From: Rhizobium sp. NXC14
Lineage (GTDB): Bacteria > Pseudomonadota > Alphaproteobacteria > Rhizobiales > Rhizobiaceae
Length of the DNA: 64,000 bases
Assembly (NCBI RefSeq): GCF_002117485.1
Contig: NZ_CP021030.1
Location: 809,001-873,000 of the forward strand
Direction of reading: 5' to 3'
The notes under the pieces are model-generated. The model searched no databases, was not told the DNA's origin, and saw only the letters and a list, made by a program, of their open reading frames with translations. The position numbers were made by a program, and so were the translations under genes. Below are positions 46,276 through 55,132 of the stretch, piece after piece; position 1 is the stretch's first letter; each line of letters starts with the position of its first letter.

Positions 46276-46824
46276 TCATTCCGCCGGAATTTGTTTCGTC
46301 GCCTCGGCCGAGAGGCTGTCGGTCATCTTTTGCTTGAAGGCGAGGAAGAGATTGCGAAGTTCCGGTTCGCGGACGCGGCTGGCCGCCTCGTCGCATGAGA
46401 CCCATTCGATGGTGCGCTCGCCCTTTTCCTTGAAGTTCTTCGCCAAGTCGGTAACCTCAAGCGGATAGACCTGCACCTTGCAGACGACCTGCACCCCGTC
46501 ACGCAGCACCTTCTGATAGGTGTAGGAACCAAGCGTTTCCGCCTCGGCTGCGCCGCGTACGCCGGCTTCTTCCAAGGCTTCCTGCGCGGCGACCTCATGA
46601 GCGCACTTACCGTTCATCGGCCAGCCCTTGGGAATGACCCAGCGGCCAGTGTCGCGGCTCGTCATCAGCAGAACTTCGACCTCAGCGCTTTTCTTCTTCA
46701 CCCGGTAACAGATGGCACCATATTGCTGTCGCGGCGGGCGCCGGAACATCAGTTGCACATCGGATGCCAATCGGGCGAGAAGAGTCAATTGTCGGGTCAC
46801 CTTTGCATGGTTGTTAGGAATCAC
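46276..46824 (-). CDS. Nudix hydrolase
   Basis: 182 aa. The Nudix fold starts at YGAICYRVKKK. WVIPKGWPMNGKCAHEVAAQ continues to EALEEAGVRG, the Nudix helix. Against the consensus, Lys replaces the first Glu and Gln replaces the Arg, while EE is kept. This is usual for the alphaproteobacterial diphosphoinositol-polyphosphatase-like group, so it is probably active. Substrate unknown. It precedes the Pit gene in the same direction, with about 65 bases between. Confidence 0.88.
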   Translation of the reverse strand: MIPNNHAKVTRQLTLLARLASDVQLMFRRPPRQQYGAICYRVKKKSAEVEVLLMTSRDTGRWVIPKGWPMNGKCAHEVAAQEALEEAGVRGAAEAETLGSYTYQKVLRDGVQVVCKVQVYPLEVTDLAKNFKEKGERTIEWVSCDEAASRVREPELRNLFLAFKQKMTDSLSAEATKQIPAE

Positions 46825-47049
46825 TCATATACGTGTATCACGGAACCCTGACGCAATCCAAAGCCGCGGGCGATCCAAAACATGATTAGCCGCCGTTTTT
46901 AGGGGAAATCGAGCTGGGGCAGGCTCAGAAATCCGTCGCGACCTGTCTCGAATGCGTCATATTGCACAGGTGTACAGTATGAGTCGGTCCGGACCCCTAA
47001 TCAATGCGGGGACGAATTGTTCCCCTATCATTTTGCCAATGTGGTAATT

Positions 47050-47928
47050 ATGCGTCTCCCGCCTCTCAATGCCGTCCGCGCCTTCGTGTCCGTCTGCCGC
47101 CATGGCAGCATTCTGAAGGCTTCCGAGGAGCTGAACGTGGTGCGCGGCGCCGTGCGCCAGCAGATTGCCACGCTGGAGAATCACTTCGGCCGGAAGCTTT
47201 TCACGCGCGACGGCCGCAGGCTGGTCCCGACACCAGAGGCGAGCGCGTTCGCCGAGGCTGCGAGCGCGGCTTTCGATATTCTGCAGCGGGCCGCTTTGGA
47301 TTTCGAGGGTGCCGCACCTGGCCGTATTCGCCTCGGCGTGCCTTCCGCCTTCGCGGTCTGGTGGCTGATGCCGCGCGTTGCGGATATGCAGGCAAGCCTC
47401 GGCGATACTCTGATTGACATCGTGCCGATGGCCGTGGCCGAGCCGCTGCAGATGCACCCGGAACTGGATGCGGTGATCATGGGCGGCGAATACCGGCCGG
47501 CTGCAGGAATTGTCGCGCTGCGCTTCATGGAGGACGAATTCGGTCCCGTCGCCATCCCGGCGCTTGCCGCGACATTGTCCGCAGGACTCGGCGCGATGGG
47601 CGCTCTGACGCAACTCGTCAGCCGCAGCGTTCCGCGGTTATGGGACGACTGGTTCGCGGAAAGCGGCACGCCGCCGGTCAGCTTTTCCCGCCGGCAGGAA
47701 TTCGAGGATCTGCTGCTGGCGCTCGCCGCCGCCCGCTCCGGGCTCGGCATCGCGCTTGCGCCGCGCGCCTCGATAGAGGACGACCTCGCACGTGGGCAAC
47801 TGGCCGCGCCCTTCGGCTTCATTTCCCGGCCGTCGGGTTACAGTCTCTGCTGCCGCACGCCGGATGCCAAGCGGCCGGCCTTAGCGGCCTTGTCCGCCTG
47901 GCTGCTTCGCTGCGGAACACCGGCCTGA
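47050..47928 (+). CDS. LysR-family regulator (GcvA-like)
   Basis: 292 aa from ATG 47050; a TTG at 47017 would add 11 residues. MRLPPLNAVRAFVSVCRHGS and NVVRGAVRQQIATLENHFG is the GcvA-type helix-turn-helix; KLFTRDGRRLVPTPEA follows. The effector domain keeps RIRLGVPSAFAVWWLMPRV. The next gene, the SAHH-like enzyme, starts 97 bases downstream in the same direction, suggesting this regulator controls it. No ligand can be named. Confidence 0.88.
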   Translation: MRLPPLNAVRAFVSVCRHGSILKASEELNVVRGAVRQQIATLENHFGRKLFTRDGRRLVPTPEASAFAEAASAAFDILQRAALDFEGAAPGRIRLGVPSAFAVWWLMPRVADMQASLGDTLIDIVPMAVAEPLQMHPELDAVIMGGEYRPAAGIVALRFMEDEFGPVAIPALAATLSAGLGAMGALTQLVSRSVPRLWDDWFAESGTPPVSFSRRQEFEDLLLALAAARSGLGIALAPRASIEDDLARGQLAAPFGFISRPSGYSLCCRTPDAKRPALAALSAWLLRCGTPA

Positions 47929-48025
47929 AAGGGCAGTTTTTCTGCTCCAGCGCCAGAATTACGTCCATGTCCGCCTTACTGCCGCTGCGCTAATACAGGC
48001 GCGGAAACGGAAAAAGGAAGAGAAG

Positions 48026-49183
48026 ATGGAAAGCACCGCAACCCGCATCGACTGGATCGGCAGCGTCTGTCGGCTGCTCAAGGCAACAGCGGCGGAATTC
48101 GAGCGCACGCGCCCTTTCGATGGCCTGTCGATCGGCACCGGCATCCATCTGGAGCCGAAGACGGTGGCGCTTCTCATGACGCTTCGTGCCGGCGGAGCGC
48201 GCCTCGTTTGCACCGGCAATCTCAACAGCACCCAGCCCTCGACGGTCGAGTTCCTGCGCGCACAGGGCATCACTGTCTTTGCGACCCTGACGACCGATGC
48301 CGCGGCCCATCACCAGAGCCTGGAAGCTGTGATCGCCGAAAGGCCGGATCTGCTGCTCGATAATGGCGGTGATCTTTTCGCCATCGCCGTGGAAAAGCCC
48401 TTCGCCAATCTTCTCGGCGGCACCGAGGAGACGACGTCCGGCCGCACGCGGCTGTTGCCGATGCGCGCACGCCTGAACATGCCGATCCTCGTCATCAACG
48501 ACAGCCCGATCAAGCAGTTTGCCGAGAACCGGCATGCGGTCGGTCAGAGCCTGTTCGAGAGCTATCTTCGCTTCACCAATCGCTCCACCAATGGCAAACG
48601 GGTGACGGTTTTCGGCTATGGCGCCTGTGGCAAGGGCACGGCCGCCTGTTTTCGCAATGCTTTTTCCACCGTCAGCGTTGTCGACATCGATCCGGTGACG
48701 ACGCTCGAAGCCCATCTCGACGGTTTCGTGACGCCCTTGCGCGACGCCGCGATCCGCTCGGCCGATATCCTCATCACCGTCACCGGTTTTCCCGCTATTG
48801 TGACGGCGGCCGATCTGCCGCTTCTCAAGGATGGCGCGATCCTGATGAATGGCGGCCATTTTCCGCTGGAGATCGATGTCGAAGCCTTTCGGCGCCATCC
48901 CGATGTCGCCGGTATCGACCGATATGAGGCCGAGCATATCGAGACCTTCCATCTGAAGGATGGCCGTTCGTTCCACGTGCTTGGCCGTGGCCATATGGCC
49001 AACCTGGCCGGTCCCCGGCCGCTCGGCAATTCCGCCGAGTCGATGGACCTCGGCTTCACGCTTCAGGCCCGCTGCCTGGAGCGGATCGCGAAAGGCGAGG
49101 CCGGTGCCGAAGCCTGCGTGGTGCCGGTGCCCTCTGATATCGATGCGATGGTGGCGAGCGCCTATCTCGATCTCTGGCGTTAG
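48026..49183 (+). CDS. divergent S-adenosylhomocysteine hydrolase-like protein
   Basis: 385 aa, shorter than AhcY (about 430-470). The NAD domain is clear (VTVFGYGACGKGTAA at about 194-208, then VVDIDPVTTLEAHLDGF) and so is EETTSGRTRL (AhcY has EETTTGVxRL). Some catalytic positions are retained (H41, D112, K163) but neighbours differ. AhcY HMTxQTA reads HLEPKTV, NDSVTKSKFDN reads NDSPIKQFAENRH, and the C-terminal KPDxYRY tail, which closes the active site and binds NAD of the neighbour, is absent. It probably hydrolyses a related thioether or nucleoside, or is an NAD-dependent regulator. It pairs with the LysR gene just upstream. Confidence 0.75.
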   Translation: MESTATRIDWIGSVCRLLKATAAEFERTRPFDGLSIGTGIHLEPKTVALLMTLRAGGARLVCTGNLNSTQPSTVEFLRAQGITVFATLTTDAAAHHQSLEAVIAERPDLLLDNGGDLFAIAVEKPFANLLGGTEETTSGRTRLLPMRARLNMPILVINDSPIKQFAENRHAVGQSLFESYLRFTNRSTNGKRVTVFGYGACGKGTAACFRNAFSTVSVVDIDPVTTLEAHLDGFVTPLRDAAIRSADILITVTGFPAIVTAADLPLLKDGAILMNGGHFPLEIDVEAFRRHPDVAGIDRYEAEHIETFHLKDGRSFHVLGRGHMANLAGPRPLGNSAESMDLGFTLQARCLERIAKGEAGAEACVVPVPSDIDAMVASAYLDLWR

Positions 49184-49270
49184 AGCATGTCGGGAAATCA
49201 AGACTGAAAGCGTGGGCCGAGCGGATCTAGAAGATCGCGGCGCGCTTTAAGCCGAGGCAGCGGATCTGCG

Positions 49271-50167
49271 TCAGAGCTCCCAATAAGGGACGGGACCATA
49301 AAGCTCGGCCAGATAGTCGATGAACAGCCGCACTTTGGCCGGCAGGAACTGGCGGCTGGGATAGACGGCCGACAGGCCGACATTCTGTGAGCCCTCATAG
49401 GCCGGCAGCACCTGCACCAGTCGGCCGGACTTGAGTTCCTTGCCGATATCCCAGGTCGAGCGCAGGGCAATTCCAAGGCCTGCGATCACCGCTTCGCGGA
49501 TCACTTCGCTGGAATTGGTGATCAGCATGCCCTCCGGCCGCAGGCTGAGCGCACCCTCCGGCCCGATCAGCCGCCACGTGTCGTTGTTGTGCGCCGGAAG
49601 GCATCGGTGGTGTTTCAGATCCTCGATGTCCCCCGGTTGGCCATGCGCAGCGAGATAGTCCGACGAGGCACAGAGCACCCGTCGCACCGGCGCCAGCCGC
49701 CGGGCAACGAGGCTCGAATCCGTCAACTCGGCGATTCGGATCGCCAGATCGAAGCCGCCTCCGACGATGTCTGAGAATTCGTCCGTCAGCACCAGGTTAA
49801 TGGCAAGCTCTGGATGCGCCTCCATGAAATTCTTCAAATGCGGCGCGATATGCATGCGACCGAAGGAGGTCGGCGCCGAGATCTTCAGCGTGCCGTGCAT
49901 CTGCGCCGAGCGGCCGGAAATGTAAAATTCAGCCTCCTCCAACCCGGCGAGAATACCGAGGACACGGTCGTAAAAACCCTGTCCGGCTTCCGTCAGCGAG
50001 ATCTGCCGCGTCGTGCGCTGCAGAAGCCGGGTGCCGAGCCGGTCCTCCAGCCGTTTGATCCGCTTGGAGACGACCGCGGGCGAAAAGCCGAGGGCCCGCC
50101 CGGCGAGCGACATGCTGCCCGTCGAAACGACCTTGGCAAAGATTTCGAGATCACCCAGATTGGTCAT
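49271..50167 (-). CDS. LysR-family regulator, divergent from glcD
   Basis: 298 aa from ATG 50167; an in-frame ATG at 50197 is also possible. Helix-turn-helix LEIFAKVVSTGSMSLAGRAL and FSPAVVSKRIKRLEDRLGTR; C-terminal domain FGRMHIAPHLKNFMEAHPEL. It is of the CrgA/AaeR-like group. Divergent from glcDEF, so a candidate regulator of glycolate use; that is inference from position. Confidence 0.88.
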   Translation of the reverse strand: MTNLGDLEIFAKVVSTGSMSLAGRALGFSPAVVSKRIKRLEDRLGTRLLQRTTRQISLTEAGQGFYDRVLGILAGLEEAEFYISGRSAQMHGTLKISAPTSFGRMHIAPHLKNFMEAHPELAINLVLTDEFSDIVGGGFDLAIRIAELTDSSLVARRLAPVRRVLCASSDYLAAHGQPGDIEDLKHHRCLPAHNNDTWRLIGPEGALSLRPEGMLITNSSEVIREAVIAGLGIALRSTWDIGKELKSGRLVQVLPAYEGSQNVGLSAVYPSRQFLPAKVRLFIDYLAELYGPVPYWEL

Positions 50168-50324
50168 AAGGTTTTCAGACTTTTTCCCTTTTGACATAAG
50201 TGCTTAGCATTTGCGCCACTTTCGGGAAAGTGCTAAGCCGGTTCACCGGCGGCAGAGGCTGGCGGCCCGTCCCGCTGTCATCTTGCCGCTGCGATTTCCG
50301 GTCGTCAGGGTCAGGGAGGACACC

Positions 50325-51764
50325 ATGTCCGACGCCATTCCGTTTCTCGCCCCGCGCGCCGATGTGCTGGCGCGCCGCGCCCGGATCGTTGCCGATCTCG
50401 CCGATCTTCTGCCGCCGGAATGCCTGGTTCATGAGGCGCGCGAGCTGGTGCCGTTCGAAACCGACGCCTTCGTGTCCTATCGCCGCCTCCCGCTCGCCGT
50501 CGCCCTGCCGCGCACCACGGCCGAGGTCGCGGCCATCATGCGCTATTGCCACCGATACGGCATTCCCGTCGTGCCGCGCGGCGCCGGCACTTCGCTTTCC
50601 GGCGGCGCCATTCCGCAGGAGGATGCCGTCGTGCTCGGCCTGTCGAAAATGAACAGCATTCTCGAAATCGATCTGCCGAACCGTGTCGCCGTGGTTCAGG
50701 CCGGCGTCACCAATCTCAACATCTCCGAATCCGTCTCCGCGGACGGCTTTTTCTATGCGCCCGACCCGAGTTCGCAGCTCGCCTGCACCATCGGCGGCAA
50801 TATCGGCATGAATTCCGGCGGCGCCCATTGCCTGAAATATGGCGTTACCACCAACAATCTGCTCGGCGTCAGAATGGTGCTTGTCGACGGCACGGTGATC
50901 GAGCTCGGCGGCAAGGCGCTGGACGCGGCCGGTTACGACCTGCTCGGCCTCGTCTGCGGCCACGAAGGCCAGCTCGGCATAGTCACCGAGGCAACGGTGC
51001 GGCTGATCGCCAAGCCGGAAGGTGCCCGTCCCGTGCTCTTCGGCTTCGAAAGCTCGGAAGAGGCCGGCGCCTGCGTTGCCGATATCATCGCCGCCGGCAT
51101 CATCCCGGTTGCCATCGAATTCATGGACAAGCCGGCAATCGAGATCTGCGAGGCCTTCGCCCATGCCGGCTATCCCCTCGATGTCGGGGCGCTGCTGATC
51201 GTCGAGGTCGAGGGTTCGGAAGCCGAAATGGACGCCACCCTGAAGGATATCGTCGAGATCGCCCGCCGCCATGCTGTGAAGACCGTACGCGAATGTCAGT
51301 CGGCCAGCGAGGCCGCGCTGATCTGGAAAGGGCGCAAATCCGCCTTCGGCGCCACCGGCCGCATCGCCGACTATATCTGCATGGACGGCACCGTGCCGCT
51401 CAGCCAGCTTTCCCATGTGCTGAAGAAGACCACGGAGATCGTCGATCATTACGGCCTGCGGGTTGCCAACGTCTTTCATGCCGGCGACGGCAACATGCAT
51501 CCGCTGATCCTCTTCAATGCCAACGACCCCGAGGATGCCGCCCGCGCCGAAGCCGCCGGCAACGATATCCTCAAGCTCTGCGTCGACGCCGGCGGCTGCC
51601 TCACCGGCGAGCATGGCGTCGGCATCGAAAAGCGCGACCTGATGCGCCATCAATATTCGGAGGCCGATCTCGCCCAGCAGATGGCGGTGCGCGCCGCCTT
51701 CGATCCGGGCTGGCTCCTCAACCCATCGAAGGTCTTCCCGCTCGAAGGGCGCCCGTCCCAATGA
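50325..51764 (+). CDS. glcD: glycolate oxidase subunit GlcD (FAD-linked)
   Basis: 479 aa from ATG 50325, with GGGAGGA upstream. VAO/PCMH FAD-binding type: PRTTAEVAAIMRYCHRYGIP, VPRGAGTSLSGGAIP, DPSSQLACTIGGNIGMNSGG and HCLKYGVTTNNLLG fill the first half. The C-terminal FAD-linked oxidase domain includes FHAGDGNMHPLILF (metal/substrate His), GGCLTGEHGVGIEKRD. It oxidises glycolate (or D-lactate) to glyoxylate, with GlcE and GlcF. ATGA overlap with glcE at 51761-51764. Confidence 0.95.
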   Translation: MSDAIPFLAPRADVLARRARIVADLADLLPPECLVHEARELVPFETDAFVSYRRLPLAVALPRTTAEVAAIMRYCHRYGIPVVPRGAGTSLSGGAIPQEDAVVLGLSKMNSILEIDLPNRVAVVQAGVTNLNISESVSADGFFYAPDPSSQLACTIGGNIGMNSGGAHCLKYGVTTNNLLGVRMVLVDGTVIELGGKALDAAGYDLLGLVCGHEGQLGIVTEATVRLIAKPEGARPVLFGFESSEEAGACVADIIAAGIIPVAIEFMDKPAIEICEAFAHAGYPLDVGALLIVEVEGSEAEMDATLKDIVEIARRHAVKTVRECQSASEAALIWKGRKSAFGATGRIADYICMDGTVPLSQLSHVLKKTTEIVDHYGLRVANVFHAGDGNMHPLILFNANDPEDAARAEAAGNDILKLCVDAGGCLTGEHGVGIEKRDLMRHQYSEADLAQQMAVRAAFDPGWLLNPSKVFPLEGRPSQ

Positions 51765-52960
51765 TCGATCTGATGCCCACAAGCGAGGAACAGGCGGCGG
51801 CGATCGTCCTCACACATGCGGAGACGAACCGGCCGCTCGCTATCTGTGGCGGTGATACGCGCTCGGGTTTCGGCAACGCCGTTGCATCGGAAGACCGGCT
51901 GCGATCGACCAGGCTTTCCGGCATCATCGCCTACAATCCCGGCGAGATGGTCATGACGGTCCGCTCGGGTACGCCGCTTGCCGAGGTCGAGGCGGCACTG
52001 TCCGAAGGCGGCCAGATGCTTGCCTTCGAGCCAATGGATCATCGGCCAATCATGCGCAGATCGGGCGAGCCGACGATCGGCGGCGTCTTTGCCGCCAATG
52101 TCTCCGGCCCGCGCCGCCTCATTGCGGGGGCTGCCCGCGACAGCCTGCTCGGCGTGCGCTTCGTCAACGGCAGGGGCGAGATCATCAAGGCCGGCGGCCG
52201 GGTGATGAAGAATGTGACCGGCCTCGATCTCGTCAAGCTGATCGCCGGCTCGCACGGCACGCTGGGTTTCATCACCGAACTGACCTTCCGCGTGCCGCCG
52301 CGCCCGAAGACGGAACAGACGCTGGTGCTCTCCGGCCTCAACGATGCCGAAGCGGCCAATGCCATGGCGGCGGCGATGGCGCTGCCGGTCGAGATCTCCG
52401 GTGCTGCCCATCTGCCGCTGACGGTGACCTGGAAATTCCTTGCCGGCAAATTGCCCGAGGGCGAGGCGACGGTTCTGCGCGTCGAAGGCTTGCCCGGTTC
52501 GGTCGACGTGCGCATCGAGAAGCTTGCGGCCGCGATGTCGGCCTTTGCCACGGTGACGCGGCTGGATGAGCCGGAAAGCCGCAGACTCTGGCGAGAAATC
52601 CGTGATGTATTACCCTATGCCGACGGCACGACGCGGCCGGTCTGGCGCGTTTCGGTTGCGCCGGGAAACGGCCATCAACTGGTCTCGGCACTCCGCCTCG
52701 AAGCCGGCGTCGACGCCTTCTACGACTGGCAGGGCGGTCTCGTCTGGATGAGGATGGAGGCGGATCCTGAAGCAGATCTGGTCCGCCGCTTCATCAAGGC
52801 GCTCGGCGGCGGCCATGCGACACTGATCCGTGCATCGGAGGCAGCGAGGGCGGCAACGGCGGCGTTCCATCCGGAGCCGGAGGCGGTGGCGATGCTGTCG
52901 CGGCGGGTGAAGGAAAAGTTCGATCCGGCTGGGATTTTTAATCCGGGGAAGATGGGGTGA
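51761..52960 (+). CDS. glcE: glycolate oxidase subunit GlcE (FAD-binding)
   Basis: 399 aa from ATG 51761, overlapping glcD by 4 bases. A second PCMH FAD-binding module: RPLAICGGDTRSGFG, GEMVMTVRSGTPLAEVEAAL, GGVFAANVSGPRRLIAGAARDS and VMKNVTGLDLVKLIAGSHGTL. The C-terminus GIFNPGKMG is conserved. It is half of the membrane-associated complex with GlcD. A longer open frame reaching back to 50546 is only a shadow of glcD. Confidence 0.93.
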   Translation: MIDLMPTSEEQAAAIVLTHAETNRPLAICGGDTRSGFGNAVASEDRLRSTRLSGIIAYNPGEMVMTVRSGTPLAEVEAALSEGGQMLAFEPMDHRPIMRRSGEPTIGGVFAANVSGPRRLIAGAARDSLLGVRFVNGRGEIIKAGGRVMKNVTGLDLVKLIAGSHGTLGFITELTFRVPPRPKTEQTLVLSGLNDAEAANAMAAAMALPVEISGAAHLPLTVTWKFLAGKLPEGEATVLRVEGLPGSVDVRIEKLAAAMSAFATVTRLDEPESRRLWREIRDVLPYADGTTRPVWRVSVAPGNGHQLVSALRLEAGVDAFYDWQGGLVWMRMEADPEADLVRRFIKALGGGHATLIRASEAARAATAAFHPEPEAVAMLSRRVKEKFDPAGIFNPGKMG

Positions 52961-52980
52961 GAAGATGAGTCTGTGCGCGG

Positions 52981-53163
52981 GTCACCCCCCTCTGTCCTGC
53001 CGGACATCTCCCCCACAAGGGGCGAGATCGGATCGGGGCGACGGCTTCCCCAAACAACGGGGGCACTGCCGGTCGAACACGGCAGAGAGGGACCGATGGC
53101 CGATCGTCTTGCCGATCTCCCCCCTTGTGGGGGAGATGTCCGGCAGGATAGAGGGGGGTGCCC
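52981..53163. repeat. long inverted repeat between glcE and glcF
   Basis: Arms of about 50 bases: 52981-53032 (CCCCCCTCTGTCCTGCCGGA, then CATCTCCCCCACAAGGGGCG) and 53111-53163, its near-perfect reverse complement (CCTTGTGGGGGAGATGTCCG, then GCAGGATAGAGGGGGG). About 78 bases separate them. The transcript could form a large hairpin. Copies of such palindromes occur widely in Rhizobium genomes (recalled, not searched). Confidence 0.9.
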
Positions 53164-53198
53164 CAGGCACAGCGCCCCCTAAGCGGAGGCCCCGCTAG

Positions 53199-54509
53199 AT
53201 GCAAACCAATTTCACTCCCGCCCAGCTCGCCGACCCCCACGTCGCCGAATCGGAGCAGATCCTGCGCAAATGCGTTCATTGCGGTTTCTGCACCGCCACC
53301 TGTCCCACCTATGTGACGCTCGGCAACGAGCTCGATAGCCCGCGCGGTCGCATCTATCTCATCAAGGACATGCTGGAAAACGGCCGGCCCGCCGATGCCG
53401 AGGTCGTCACCCATATCGACCGCTGTCTCTCCTGCCTTGCCTGCGTCACCACCTGTCCCTCGGGCGTCGACTATATGCATCTGGTCGATCACGCCCGCGC
53501 CCATATCGAAAAGACTTACAGACGGCCGTTCATGAACCGGCTGACGCGCGCCATTCTCGCGGCCGTGCTGCCCTTTCCCGGCCGGTTCCGGCTGGCGATC
53601 CATCTCGCCCGTCTCGGTCGCCCCTTTGCCGCACTGATGCGGGGGGCAGCGCTGCAGCCCTTTGCCGCCATGCTGGCGCTTGCACCGCGCCGCATCCCCG
53701 CACCTTCAGACTTTTCAAAACCCGGCACATATCGGCCCGGGGCGGAGCGGCGCGGCCGGGTGGCGATCCTGTCCGGCTGCGCCCAGCCGGTGCTCGATCC
53801 CGGCATCAACGCGGCGGCGATCGGGCTGCTGACGCGGTTCGGCGTCGAGGTCGTGGCGCCGGAAGGCGAGGTTTGCTGCGGTTCGCTGGTCCACCATATG
53901 GGCCGCGCCGAGCAGGCGCTCGCAAGCGCCCGCACCAACGTCGATATCTGGACGCGCGAGATCGAGAGTCATGGCCTCGATGCGATCATCATCACCGCTT
54001 CGGGCTGCGGCACGACGATCAAGGACTACGGTCACATGCTGCGCCTCGACCCCGCCTATGCAGCAAAGGCGGCCAGGGTTTCGGCGCTGGCAAAGGACAT
54101 TAGCGAATATCTGGCGACCCTCGACCTGCCGGCCCATATGCCGAGGGGCATCACGGTCGCCTATCATTCCGCCTGTTCGATGCAGCACGGCCAGCGCATC
54201 ACCCTTCAGCCGAAGCAACTGCTGAAGGCGGCGGGCTTCACCGTGCGCGATCCGGCCGAAGGCCATCTCTGCTGCGGCTCGGCCGGCACCTACAACATCC
54301 TGCAGCCGGAGATTTCGGCGGCCCTGAAGGCGCGTAAGGTCAAAAACATCGAAGCCACCAAGGCCGATATCATCGCCACCGGCAATATCGGCTGCATCAC
54401 CCAGATCGCCACCGGAACCGAGATCCCGATCCTGCATACGGTCGAACTTCTCGATTGGGCCTATGGCGGCGCTATGCCGGAAAAATTAACCGGTTTGCCG
54501 TTAGGCTGA
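53199..54509 (+). CDS. glcF: glycolate oxidase iron-sulfur subunit GlcF
   Basis: 436 aa. Two 4Fe-4S ferredoxin motifs: CVHCGFCTATCPTY at about 25-38 and CLSCLACVTTCPSGVDY at about 76-92. The C-terminal half has two CCG domains (EVCCGSLVHHMG and HLCCGSAGTYNI) of the heterodisulfide-reductase type. It passes electrons from GlcDE to the quinone pool. It is separated from glcE by about 240 bases that contain the inverted repeat, so part of the transcript might end or be processed there. Confidence 0.94.
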   Translation: MQTNFTPAQLADPHVAESEQILRKCVHCGFCTATCPTYVTLGNELDSPRGRIYLIKDMLENGRPADAEVVTHIDRCLSCLACVTTCPSGVDYMHLVDHARAHIEKTYRRPFMNRLTRAILAAVLPFPGRFRLAIHLARLGRPFAALMRGAALQPFAAMLALAPRRIPAPSDFSKPGTYRPGAERRGRVAILSGCAQPVLDPGINAAAIGLLTRFGVEVVAPEGEVCCGSLVHHMGRAEQALASARTNVDIWTREIESHGLDAIIITASGCGTTIKDYGHMLRLDPAYAAKAARVSALAKDISEYLATLDLPAHMPRGITVAYHSACSMQHGQRITLQPKQLLKAAGFTVRDPAEGHLCCGSAGTYNILQPEISAALKARKVKNIEATKADIIATGNIGCITQIATGTEIPILHTVELLDWAYGGAMPEKLTGLPLG

Positions 54510-54552
54510 AGGCAATGCGGGCCCATTCGGGCCGCTCCCGGGAGGTTGGGCG

Positions 54553-54990
54553 ATGTGGCGGGGAATGATTGTACTTGCGGGACTGCTCGGTGCGGCAGGC
54601 GCGGCCCGTGCCGACAGCCGCCTATTTTGTTCCGCCGATGACGCGCAGGCGCGCTTCACCCTCGAGAGCGGTTTCGCAAGCGATGCCGGCCACAGGCTCA
54701 ACCATTTCCGCGGCGCGCTTATTGTCAAGGATCCCGCACAAGCGGCCTTTGCAAAACGTGTGTTCGAATCACAGCATCTGAGCAATCACTGGTCGCGCGA
54801 TGGCGAACTGCTCCTGGAAGTCTTCGACGGCGGCGGTGACGATACCGGCGGCGCAACGCTGGATCTGGTGGTGGTCGCCGGCGCGCGTGGCAAGCCGGCG
54901 GCGAATTTCAGCGGCACCTATTCCCTGGCCATCGATGGCGGCAGCAAACCTTACGCCGCCGCGGGCAAGGTCAGTTGCGGCACGAAATAG
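54553..54990 (+). CDS. secreted protein of unknown function (145 aa)
   Basis: ATG 54553 with GGGAGG about 9 bases upstream. Signal peptide at residues 1-20 (IVLAGLLGAAGAARA with a likely ADS cleavage). The mature part has two cysteines (LFCSAD and KVSCGTK), which may pair, and beta-rich text such as FSGTYSLAIDGG. No family recognised. It follows glcF by 43 bases. Confidence 0.65.
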   Translation: MWRGMIVLAGLLGAAGAARADSRLFCSADDAQARFTLESGFASDAGHRLNHFRGALIVKDPAQAAFAKRVFESQHLSNHWSRDGELLLEVFDGGGDDTGGATLDLVVVAGARGKPAANFSGTYSLAIDGGSKPYAAAGKVSCGTK

Positions 54991-55084
54991 CGCCGGGGCA
55001 ATTCAAACTGTCCTCGCGTCCTTTGCGCCTCTGAAAGGCGTGCAGCGTTGCAGCGGACCGAAATCGGAACGAAAAAACAATAAA

Positions 55085-55116
55085 AGCGCCGCGCCTCCTA
55101 CCGGGTTCGCGGCGCT
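55085..55116 (-). terminator. rho-independent terminator (for the minus-strand lpxQ-like gene)
   Basis: AGCGCCGCG (55085-55093) pairs with CGCGGCGCT (55108-55116). On the minus strand the stem is followed by TTTTATTGTTTTTT. It lies just past the stop of the gene at 55133 and may also stop the convergent transcript from 54553. Confidence 0.85.
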
Positions 55117-55132
55117 CTGTTCTCTTATTCTG

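Noticed and set aside
46276..46824. Nudix box lacking the canonical first Glu and Arg as a sign of inactivity
   Set aside because: This variant (GWPMxGK...QEAxEEAGV) is normal for the alphaproteobacterial group, so it is not unusual.
50546..51760. Upstream part of a long open frame (50546-52960) leading into glcE
   Set aside because: It is arginine-rich shadow sequence in another frame of glcD. The genuine glcE begins at ATG 51761 in the ATGA overlap.
50175..51782. 535-codon minus-strand open frame
   Set aside because: It is antisense to glcD, which has clear FAD-oxidase motifs. Its composition (Asp/Gly/Ala/His-rich) is the usual artefact of GC-rich third positions.
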